Source: an uncultured Eggerthellaceae bacterium | Lineage (GTDB): Bacteria > Actinomycetota > Coriobacteriia > Coriobacteriales > Eggerthellaceae | Assembly: GCA_910588985.1 (NCBI GenBank) | Contig: CAJURO010000017.1 | Coordinates: 1-37,906, forward strand | Reading direction: 5' to 3' | Length of the DNA stretch: 37,906 nucleotides | Shown here: positions 32,005 to 37,906 of the stretch, one piece after another | Layout of the letters: each line of letters opens with the position of its first letter | Numbering within the stretch: the first letter of the stretch is position 1 | The notes under the pieces: generated by a model | What the model saw: the letters and a program-made list of their open reading frames with translations, nothing else | Told to the model about the DNA's origin: nothing | The model's database searches: none | Made by a program: the position numbers and the translations under genes

Positions 32005-33441
32005 GTGGAGAAAGAGAAACTGTTCGATGCTGAGCGCAATGAAGCTCAGCTGAACGCAAAGCCTGAACCAGGCATGAGCGAGGCCTCTGAGGCTGCACTT
32101 GAGGCGATGGGGTACAAGCAGGAGCTGAAGCGCGCGCTTTCAGTTCCAGATATGCTGGTCTACGGTTTGATCTTCATGGTGCCGATCGCACCATTCGGCA
32201 TCTATGGTGGTGTCTTCTCAGATTCGGGCGGCATGCCATCTTTGGTATATCTCGTTGGCATGATCGCGATGATATTCACCGCATTTTCCTATTCCGCGCT
32301 CTCTAAGGCGTTCCCGGTCTCGGGTTCGGTCTATGGTTATACCAGCAAGGGAATCAACAAGCCGATCGGTTTTCTAACAGGCTGGACGATGCTCCTTGAC
32401 TATCTTCTAGTGCCAACGCTTCTCTATGTAGTGGCTGCTCAGGCGATGAGCGGCATCGTTCCTGAGATTCCAGCGGTAGCGTGGGGTGTGATCTTCATCC
32501 TGATCAACACGTTTGTGAACATTCGCGGTATCGAGCTTACGGTGCTGATCAATAGGGTTGCGGTGGTGCTTGAGCTGCTCTGTCTTGCGATCTTCGTCGT
32601 CATGGGCGCAATGTGGATCGTAACCGACCCGCTCTCGAACGGCTTCACGTTGAAGCCGTTCTACAATCCGGAGACGTTCAACATCGGCCTGGTGATGAGC
32701 GCTGTCTCGCTGGGCGTGCTCTCCTTCCTTGGATTCGATGGCATCGCAACGCTGTCTGAAGAGGCGAAGGATGCTCATAGCGGCCCGTCGAAGGCGATGG
32801 TGGGATCCCTTCTGATCGTTGGCTGCCTGTTCATGCTGCAAACCTACATCGCAGGATGCCTGAGCCCTGACGGAGCGGTATTCGCTGACGACCCCGACAA
32901 CGCGTTCTATCTTGTTGCCGAGATCGCAGGCGGTAAGTTCCTCTATATCCTGTGTGCATTGGCAACAGCTATTGCGTGGGGCATCTTCAACTCGCTTGCA
33001 GCGCAGACGGCGATCTGTCGCATCCTGTATGCGATGAGCCGCGACGGCAACCTGCCGAAAGCTTTGGCGAAGGTTCATCCTCGTTTCAAGACGCCGTACA
33101 TTGCGGCATTGTTCGTGGGCGTGTTGTCGCTCGCTTTGGTGATCGTCTTCTCGCTTGTGCTGAGTATTGACGATATCTCACGCTTGGTGAACTTCGGTGC
33201 TCTTACCGCATTCTGCGTCCTGCACGTGACGGTGGTGTGGCACTTCTTCATCAAGGAGCGCGACGGCAAGGTGTTCATGCACCTGATCCTGCCGCTGCTC
33301 GGCTTCTTGATCGTGGGCTACACATGGATCAGCCTTGACCCAGCGTCCAAGATCATGGGTATCACCTGGATCGTGGTTGGTGTGGTGTATTACCTCATCA
33401 TCAGCAAGGCCCTTAAGAAGAACGTCGACCTTGAGGTGTAA
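32005..33441 (+). CDS. APC-superfamily amino acid/polyamine permease (PuuP-like)
   Basis: 478 residues starting at GTG 32005 with AAGGAAGGA 7 bases upstream. The ATG at 31960 in the same frame lacks a site. A hydrophilic N-terminus of about 50 residues is followed by about 12 helices. The first helix block reads LSVPDMLVYGLIFMVPIAPFGIYG. FPVSGSVYGYTSKGINKPIGFLTGWTMLLDYLLVP and SFLGFDGIATLSEEAKDA are close to the putrescine importer PuuP branch. Its actual substrate is not certain. The broken threonine-aldolase gene follows, and uptake of a hydroxy-amino acid is one possibility. Confidence 0.9.
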   Translation: MEKEKLFDAERNEAQLNAKPEPGMSEASEAALEAMGYKQELKRALSVPDMLVYGLIFMVPIAPFGIYGGVFSDSGGMPSLVYLVGMIAMIFTAFSYSALSKAFPVSGSVYGYTSKGINKPIGFLTGWTMLLDYLLVPTLLYVVAAQAMSGIVPEIPAVAWGVIFILINTFVNIRGIELTVLINRVAVVLELLCLAIFVVMGAMWIVTDPLSNGFTLKPFYNPETFNIGLVMSAVSLGVLSFLGFDGIATLSEEAKDAHSGPSKAMVGSLLIVGCLFMLQTYIAGCLSPDGAVFADDPDNAFYLVAEIAGGKFLYILCALATAIAWGIFNSLAAQTAICRILYAMSRDGNLPKALAKVHPRFKTPYIAALFVGVLSLALVIVFSLVLSIDDISRLVNFGALTAFCVLHVTVVWHFFIKERDGKVFMHLILPLLGFLIVGYTWISLDPASKIMGITWIVVGVVYYLIISKALKKNVDLEV

Positions 33442-33483
33442 GCTCGCGGTGGCATTGCCCTGTTGAAGCTTTCTCGGGCGTAG

Positions 33484-33541
33484 CATGGTTAGCCATGGTG
33501 CGCCCGTTTTGTATGTAAGGTACTGATGGAAGGTGCGCCCG
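33484..33541 (+). promoter_or_regulatory. Inverted and direct repeats before the threonine-aldolase pseudogene
   Basis: A perfect CATGG-TTAG-CCATG inverted repeat lies at 33484-33497. The 10-mer GGTGCGCCCG occurs at 33497-33506 and again at 33532-33541, 35 bases apart. The start at 33526 lies between the copies. The function is unknown. Confidence 0.35.
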
Positions 33542-34585
33542 TGCTCGATTTTTCCAGCGATTATACGCGAAGCTGCTACCCAGAGATCCTTGATGCGCTC
33601 AAGGCTTGCAACGATCGGGATCTTCTCGGATATGGAAGCGATGAGATCACTGAGCGGGCGAAGAAGAAGATTTGCGTCGCGTGCGCGATGCCTGATGCAG
33701 AGGTGTTCCTGCTCGAAGGCGGCACTCAGGTGAATCAAATCGCAACGAAGATCCTGCTTGATTCATGGCAGGGGGTGATCGCGGCAGATACCGCTCATGT
33801 CGCGCTGCATGAGGCTGGTGCTATCGAGCATGCTGGGCATAAGGTCATCACGCTGCCGAGTCATGAGGGAAAGATCGTTGCGGCGCAAGTCGCGGCATGC
33901 CTTGAGCAGGACGCTGCTGATGAGAATCGTGAGCATATGGTAGAGCCTGGTATGGTGTATCTCACCCATCCTACAGAGTATGGCACGCTCTACACCCTTG
34001 ATGAGTTAGAGCAGATAGCGCAAGTGTGCCAACAGTTTGATATTCCCTTGTATCTCGACGGCGCGGTTGGGCTATGGGCTTGCAGCGCCGTGTGCTGATG
34101 TGACACTGCCTGACATCGCACGCCTATGTGACTGCTTCTACATCGGTGGCACTAAGCTCGGTGCGCTCATCGGCGAGGCACTCGTGCTTCCTCGCAAGCA
34201 TGTTCCGCGCCTTCTTTCAGTGGTGAAGCAAAGTGGTGCTCTGCTAGCCAAGGGATGGCTGCTTGGCGTGCAATTCGATGTGCTGTTCGACTGTGTCGTG
34301 GGCAAGGGCTTCGAGGAGAGCCTCTACCTGCGTGGTGCGAAAAACGCCATCGCGTGTGCCGTCCTGCTTGCGCAGGGATTGCGTGCGAAGGGGTATGAGC
34401 TCGCCGTGGATTCGCCGACGAATCAGCAATTCGTGATCGTAGATGATGAGCTATTGGCAAAAATGCCTGATACGGTGCGGTATGGCTTTTGGGAACGCCT
34501 TGAGGACGGACGTACGGTGATCCGATTCGCCACGAGCTGGCATACCACTGAAAAGGATGTGCGGGCGCTTTTGGATCTGCTGTGA
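33526..34585 (+). pseudogene. Low-specificity L-threonine aldolase / beta-eliminating lyase, frameshifted
   Basis: PLP-enzyme homology runs through two frames. The first frame (33526 to about 34063) encodes DFSSDYTRSCYPEILDAL, GYGSDEITERAKKKI, FLLEGGTQVNQIATKILL, DTAHVALHEAGAIE and FDIPLYLDGA. The second frame (about 34064-34585) continues RLGYGLAAP, then FYIGGTKLGALIGEALV with the PLP lysine, up to VRFATSWHTTEKDVRALLDLL. Together they give about 350 residues, the full family length. The break is at 34060-34066, where GGCGCGG is consistent with loss of one CG from an original GCGCGCGG. As read, the first frame stops 10 residues later and lacks the PLP lysine. It could also be a sequencing error. 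Confidence 0.85.
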
Positions 34586-34742
34586 GTGTGATCGACTCCG
34601 AACTGAGCATCTGCATCGAATGAAGCGTTGACTCCGACCTTCATCAAGACCTCCAGAATGTGGTTCATGCTACAGGAACAAAGGCGCCTCCCCTGATCCT
34701 TAAATGCGGCGGACGACATCCGCAGGTTTTTCAAAACGGCCA

Positions 34743-34773
34743 TTGAATTTAAACCATGGTTTAAGCCGATAAT
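34743..34773 (+). promoter_or_regulatory. MerR-type promoter (19-bp spacer with perfect TTAAACCATGGTTTAA palindrome)
   Basis: TTGAAT (34743-34748), 19 bases, GATAAT (34768-34773). The spacer holds the perfect 16-bp palindrome at 34749-34764. It lies 40 bases before the probable MerR remnant, which would fit autoregulation. Confidence 0.68.
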
Positions 34774-34812
34774 TGCTTTGTAGCCAACTGGCGGACAACG
34801 GAGGTCGCGCTC

Positions 34813-34932
34813 ATGGAAACGAAGAGCTGTGCGATCGGCCAGACATCAGATATGCCTGGACTTCCTTCGTCCGCGATCGATATCGGGCATCCTGAAAAGT
34901 TGCCCATAAGGAGGATCACATGCCAAAGGTAG
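34813..34932 (+). pseudogene. Probable N-terminal remnant of a MerR-family regulator
   Basis: A 39-codon ORF with GGAGG 8 bases before its ATG. The product begins METKSCAIGQTSDMPGLPSSAI, which reads like the first helix-turn-helix of MerR proteins (compare YxIGQxSDMxGLPxSTIRYYDKEGLLP). The following DIGHPEKLP looks like a degraded version of the RYYDKEGLLP wing. It then stops at 34932, overlapping the next start. A full regulator would be about 110-280 residues. Its position under the dyad promoter supports the reading, but the similarity is short. Confidence 0.45.
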
Positions 34933-35449
34933 TGCAAACAGCAGGACATGACCAGCTGGGAAGCTTCGCCTCTATGTTCGCGGAGCTCAACGACGACGTG
35001 CTGTTCGGGGAGGTGTGGAGCGACGATGCGCTGACGCTTAAGATGCGCTCGGCCCTCACGATAGCGACGCTGGTGGCAAAGGGACTCGTCGACGCGTCGT
35101 TCGAATATCACATCCTCACAGCGAAGCAGAACGGCATCACGGCGCAGGAGATGGCGGCCATGCTCACACATGTGGCCTTCTATGCGGGATGGCCGAACGC
35201 ATGGGCGGCCTTCCGTGCGGCGGCCAGATCCTGCTCGTCACCGACGGGCGGGGCTGGTACCAGGAATGGGGCAAGGAGGCCCAGGCGCTCAAGCCAGGGG
35301 ATTGCGTGACTATCCCCGCTAACGTGAAGCACTGGCACGGTGCGGCGAAGGACAGCTGGATGAGCCACGTGGCCTTCGAGGCCTGCGGCACGGGGACATC
35401 GAACGAGTGGTGCGAGCCCGTCAGCGACGAGGAGTACCTCAAACTATAG
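34920..35449 (+). pseudogene. Carboxymuconolactone decarboxylase-family 5' part joined out of frame to a cupin 3' part
   Basis: AAGGAGG precedes the ATG at 34920. The first about 98 residues match the CMD/AhpD-like family (MFAELNDDVLFGEVW, LKMRSALTIATLVAKG, MLTHVAFYAGWPNAWAAFR). At about 35212-35222 the sequence passes directly into the second half of a cupin (GGQILLVTDGRGWYQEWGKE, VTIPANVKHWHGAAKD, NEWCEPVSDEEYLKL), which reads in a different frame and ends at 35449. The CMD frame itself stops at 35309 after 30 unrelated residues. The CMD tail, any spacer and the cupin first half, with its metal histidines, are gone. Confidence 0.82.
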
Positions 35450-35530
35450 GCTCTGTTTTCCATAACCTGAGCGAGGTTTGTGCCTGGCGATGAGCCGAGT
35501 CCAGACGGCACTGAACACGAGTAGGAAAAT

Positions 35531-35576
35531 AGAGCGTTTGGGGCGCACCCCCATGCCTTGAAAATGACGCTCTTTT
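35531..35576 (+). terminator. Hairpin with T-run between the cupin and acetyltransferase remnants
   Basis: AGAGCGT (35531-35537) pairs with ACGCTCT (35567-35573) followed by TTT, with an inner GGGG-CGCA-CCCC stem (35540-35551). It sits about 80 bases after the cupin stop and 26 bases before the next start. Confidence 0.5.
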
Positions 35577-35598
35577 ACTCCAGAGAAAGGCGAAGTTC

Positions 35599-35917
35599 AT
35601 GACCGAGAAGGAAAAGATGCTTGCAGGCGTCCTCTACGACGCCAATTACGACGAAGAGCTTGAAGCCGAACGCATGCGGTGCAAGGATCTCTGCTTCGAT
35701 TTCAACAACACGCGTCCGTCCCAAACAGAGCGACAGGCAGAGCTCCTGGAACAGATCGTCGGCACGCTCGGCGAAGACTGCCGCGTGACCGCGCCGTTCT
35801 GGTGTGACCATCGGCAGCAATGTCGTGATCGGAAGCGGAAGCGTTGTGACGAAAGACATCCCCTCGGGCGTTATCGCCGTCGGCAACCCGTGCAGGGTTC
35901 TTCGAGATCTTGTGTAG
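35599..35917 (+). pseudogene. Maltose/galactoside O-acetyltransferase-type gene with internal deletion
   Basis: The N-terminus MTEKEKMLAGVLYDANYDEELEAERMRCKDLCFDFNNTRPSQ is the Maa/LacA start domain and runs to APFW at about residue 67. At 35801 the frame changes and the sequence reads GVTIGSNVVIGSGSVVTKDIPSGVIAVGNPCRVLRDLV with a stop at 35915-35917, the C-terminal end of the left-handed beta-helix. Most of the hexapeptide helix with the catalytic histidine (about 80 residues) is missing. The shared GGTGTGAC at 35801-35808 fits both sides of the junction. In its own frame the N-terminal part reads on to 36147 as nonsense. Confidence 0.85.
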
Positions 35918-35962
35918 CCGATGACGTCGCCCCGCGCTCGAACCGATTGGCGAGCGCATCTG

Positions 35963-36421
35963 CTAACCTTCGCGGACCTCTTCCCTCGCCTTGGGGCGGA
36001 TGGTGCCCGCTATGGGCTTCTCGCCTGGGCGCCCGATGGGGCCTACGAGCTCATGGGCCAGGTAGGGCTCTTCTAGGTGGTCCATCTCCTCTTTGGAAAG
36101 CTCGATCTCGCGTTCTATGGCTTCCTTGGAAAGGCCGCCCTCGTTGAAGAATACCTTGCTCTGCAGCACCACCTTGTCGCGGGGGATGCCGACCTTCCTG
36201 AGTGCGCGGCCGATGTACTCCTCGCTCGTGCCGTGAGCGTAGCAGTTCGCGGTGTCGATGTAGTTGATGCCGTTCTCGAAGGCGTGCGCGATGACCGCTT
36301 CGGTCTCAATAGGTCCTATCGTCCACTCGTGATTGGCGGCGTCGGGCTCGCCGAAGCTCATGCCGCCGATGCAGATGCGGGAGACCTCTATCCCGGAATG
36401 TCCCAATTTTGCGTATTCCAT
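35963..36421 (-). pseudogene. Aldo/keto reductase with in-frame internal deletion
   Basis: 152 residues against about 320-340 for the family. The N-terminus is normal: MEYAKLGHSGIEVSRICIGGMSFGEP, NGINYIDTANCYAHGTSEEYIGRAL (catalytic Asp and Tyr) and VVLQSKVFF (catalytic Lys). After AIEREIE (about residue 106, near 36103) it jumps to the C-terminal segment LSKEEMDHLEEPYLAHELVGP. The catalytic histidine strand and most of the barrel are lost, so the protein cannot be an active reductase although the frame is open. It is transcribed from the MerR-type promoter at 36458-36488. Confidence 0.82.
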
Positions 36422-36457
36422 GTTTCCTCTTCCATAGATGAAGCAGACATCCTGGTC

Positions 36458-36488
36458 ATTTTCGAGCTTAAATCATGGTTTAAGTCAA
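36458..36488 (-). promoter_or_regulatory. MerR-type promoter (19-bp spacer with TTAAAC/ATTTAA dyad) for the aldo/keto reductase remnant
   Basis: Read on the minus strand: TTGACT (36488-36483), 19 bases, GAAAAT (36463-36458). The dyad, given on the plus strand, is CTTAAAT-CATG-GTTTAAG (36467-36484). It lies about 40 bases before the ATG at 36421 and mirrors the promoters at 20501 and 34743. Confidence 0.65.
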
Positions 36489-36515
36489 GATGAATAGGTT
36501 GGATGACTGCGAACT

Positions 36516-36905
36516 CTACCGAGCCTTTGCCTGATAGCTCTCACCCCATTTCCATATGGCGTCCATTATGGGGCGCAGGCTTTCGCCTATCTCGGGCAGC
36601 GAGTATTTCACGCGAGGCGGTACTTCGGCATAGACGCGGCATTCCACGATGGTGCCATCCACCTTGCGTTCTAGATCGGCTATGAGTTCAGGTTGGAGGA
36701 AGTTGTGACCGCCTGATTCACCAGGAGATACCTTCACGGCTACATTGCCATGGGCTGCATAGTCGATGGCCTGGTAGATAGTTACGAGACCCGCTGCCGA
36801 GATGTCAGGCGTGAAGTAAACCCTCAGGATGCTCTCGCTTGCCGCGTAAAGCCACATCTTGACACAATTGATATGCATCTTTTTCGAGCTCTCGGAGTCA
36901 ATCAA
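36516..36905 (-). pseudogene. Chimera: DUF362-type Fe-S protein N-terminus fused in frame to an HxlR regulator C-terminus
   Basis: 129 residues from a TTG at 36905; ATGs at 36878 and 36857 are likelier starts. Residues about 28-89 (RVYFTPDIS, then GNVAVKVSPGESGGHNFLQPELIADL and GTIVEC) match the beginning of DUF362-type iron-sulfur proteins. From about residue 90 (near 36638) the sequence is RVYAEVPPRVKYSLPEIGESLRPIMDAIWKWGESY, the conserved wing and final helix of HxlR-family regulators. Neither half can work: the DUF362 cysteine clusters and the HxlR recognition helix are missing. A deletion spanning the end of one gene and the start of the next explains it. Confidence 0.78.
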
Positions 36906-36946
36906 CCTTCGTTCGGGGCGTTACTCGGAAGAATTCTCTGAAATGA

Positions 36947-36977
36947 TTGGCGATGCAAACACGGGTAAGGTTATAAT
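36947..36977 (+). promoter_or_regulatory. Candidate tRNA promoter
   Basis: TTGGCG (36947-36952), 19 bases, TATAAT (36972-36977), ending 11 bases before the tRNA. The -10 is consensus; the spacer is long. Confidence 0.45.
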
Positions 36978-36988
36978 GGTTTGCCGAT

Positions 36989-37063
36989 GCGGGCGTCGTA
37001 TAATGGCTATTACCCGAGCTTCCCAAGCTCGTGACGCGGGTTCGATTCCCGTCGCCCGCTCCA
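36989..37063 (+). tRNA. tRNA-Gly (anticodon CCC)
   Basis: 75 bases including an encoded CCA. The acceptor stem GCGGGCG pairs with CGCCCGC, with discriminator T. The anticodon stem-loop is CGAGC-TTCCCAA-GCTCG, with anticodon CCC, reading GGG codons. The T-arm is CGGGTTCGATTCCCG. All arms pair well. Confidence 0.95.
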
Positions 37064-37100
37064 TTTCTTCAAGATCCCTTTGCAACAAGAGACATGCATT

Positions 37101-37140
37101 CAGTGCGCCTCGTGGGTTCGATCCTCCGTGAGGCGCACTG
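37101..37140. terminator. 11-bp perfect hairpin with a T-arm-like loop between tRNA-Gly and glnN
   Basis: CAGTGCGCCTC (37101-37111) pairs with GAGGCGCACTG (37130-37140). The 18-base loop contains GGTTCGATCC, the T-loop core of tRNAs. It lies 38 bases after the tRNA and 4 bases beyond the glnN stop, so it may end transcription from both sides, or be a leftover tRNA 3' part. Confidence 0.6.
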
Positions 37141-37144
37141 ACCT

Positions 37145-37906
37145 TTATGCGTAGAAGAGGATCTCGTTGTATGAGGGTACGGGCCAGTCCTCAGGGGGTA
37201 CCAGGATCTCAAGGCTGTCAACCGTGCTGCGCAAGTCCTCCATCAGCGGAAGCACCTCGTGGGCGTACCCATTAGCTGCTTGCTGCGCGTCATCAAGCGC
37301 AGCAACGCGCGTGTGTGCCTCCACGAGCGCATCGAATTTGCACTGTGCATCGTCTAGGCCATTCATCAAGCGAGCTAATATCTGTTCTTGCGCTGCGGTG
37401 CTCGTGCTCGGCGCCGCTGTCTTCACAGCAGTGATGTGCTCGGCCACCTTCGCGGCATATGCGCTTATGGCGGGCAAATAGAGTCGACGCATCATGCGCC
37501 GCATCACACGCGCCTCTATGTTGATGAGCTTGTTGTACTTTTCCAGCTTCACTTCATAACGGCTGCGCACTTCGCTTTCTGACAGTACGGAGAACTCTTC
37601 GAACAGCGCAATGGATTTAGGCGTCACCATGCAGGGCAGCGCATCGGCGGTCGTCTTGTGATTGGCAAGTCCGCGCCGCTTGGCCTCTTCCTCCCATTCG
37701 GGCGAATAGCCGTTACCGTTGAAGATGATGCGTTGGTGTGCCGCCAGCGTCTCTTTAACGTACGCCGTTGCTGCCTCTACGAACTCTGCGCCACTTTTAC
37801 CCTCCATGGCATCGGCGAAATCCTTCAGTGACTTTGCCATAGCAGTGTTGAGAACCATGTTGCAGTCGGACAGGTTCACCGAGCTGCCCGGCATGCGGAA
37901 CTCGAA
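37145..37906 (-). CDS. glnN: Glutamine synthetase type III, C-terminal part (runs off window end)
   Basis: 253 codons are visible; the frame is open through the last base (FEFRMPGSSVNLSDCNMVLNTA), so the start lies beyond the window. FEFRMPGSS is the GS active-site Arg-containing block in type III form. NGNGYSPEWEEEAKRRGLAN and VTPKSIALFEEFSVLSESEVRSRYEVKLEKY, followed by INIEARVMRRMM, are specific to the large type III (GlnN) enzymes of about 700 residues. It makes glutamine from glutamate, ammonia and ATP in the cytoplasm. The stop TAA at 37147-37145 is followed by the hairpin at 37101-37140. Confidence 0.94.
   Translation of the reverse strand, partial: FEFRMPGSSVNLSDCNMVLNTAMAKSLKDFADAMEGKSGAEFVEAATAYVKETLAAHQRIIFNGNGYSPEWEEEAKRRGLANHKTTADALPCMVTPKSIALFEEFSVLSESEVRSRYEVKLEKYNKLINIEARVMRRMMRRLYLPAISAYAAKVAEHITAVKTAAPSTSTAAQEQILARLMNGLDDAQCKFDALVEAHTRVAALDDAQQAANGYAHEVLPLMEDLRSTVDSLEILVPPEDWPVPSYNEILFYA

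Noticed and set aside
33526..36905. Interpreting the broken-gene run as an integrated mobile element
   Set aside because: No transposase, integrase, terminal inverted repeats or target-site duplications were seen, and the genes match ordinary chromosomal redox genes.

Overview
The window looks like chromosomal DNA from an anaerobic or microaerotolerant actinobacterium, most likely class Coriobacteriia (Eggerthella/Slackia-like). This rests on cytochrome bd as the only terminal oxidase seen, a type III glutamine synthetase, an AdaA-AlkA fusion next to ogt, many small 4Fe-4S/flavodoxin/rhodanese redox genes, and cell-wall proteins with L(A/V)xTG-type sorting signals. The placement is inferred from gene content, not from a marker gene. 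I saw no rRNA, CRISPR array, transposase or phage gene.

Layout. 1-2.4 kb: cydAB (cydA lacks its 5' end). 2.6-4.9 kb: a Q/A-rich DUF4190-type membrane protein, a CorC-like CBS protein and a YkgJ-type cysteine-cluster protein. 5.0-7.2 kb (minus): a glycosyltransferase and a TauE/SafE permease interrupted in frame by an 18-base homopolymer. 7.3-14.9 kb: three large secreted, membrane-anchored surface proteins, the first with a 9-G run just after its signal peptide. 15-18.5 kb: cysK (minus), then a complete queD-queE-queC-queF operon for preQ1. 18.6-20.4 kb (minus): xseA-xseB. 20.5-21.4 kb: a flavodoxin and a truncated lipo-flavodoxin. 21.7-24.2 kb: adaA-alkA fusion and ogt, facing an XRE/zinc-ribbon regulator. 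24.5-26.1 kb: a small membrane protein and a LytTR-DUF3021 pair. 26.2-29.6 kb: GNAT, DUF488, GrpB-like and a GIY-YIG/AlkD fusion. 29.7-33.4 kb: rhodanese, ferredoxin, acetamidase/formamidase and a PuuP-like permease. 33.5-36.9 kb: a run of broken genes. 37-37.9 kb: tRNA-Gly(CCC) and the C-terminal part of glnN (minus, runs off the end).

Two themes stand out. First, two homopolymer G tracts lie in neighbouring cell-envelope genes on either side of one divergent promoter region, which suggests slipped-strand phase variation of the surface. Second, three promoters (20.5, 34.7 and 36.5 kb) share a TTGA(C/A)T -35, an exact 19-bp spacer filled by a TTAAAC/GTTTAA dyad, and a -10. That is the layout of MerR-family-controlled promoters. 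They precede flavodoxin genes, a probable MerR N-terminal remnant followed by a carboxymuconolactone decarboxylase/cupin remnant, and an aldo/keto reductase remnant. Between 34.8 and 36.9 kb every protein gene has lost its middle or been fused to a neighbour's tail. At one junction an 8-bp shared sequence can be inferred, so this redox regulon appears to be decaying by short-repeat deletions while its operators persist.

Function calls come from motif and family recognition by eye. No database search was run.
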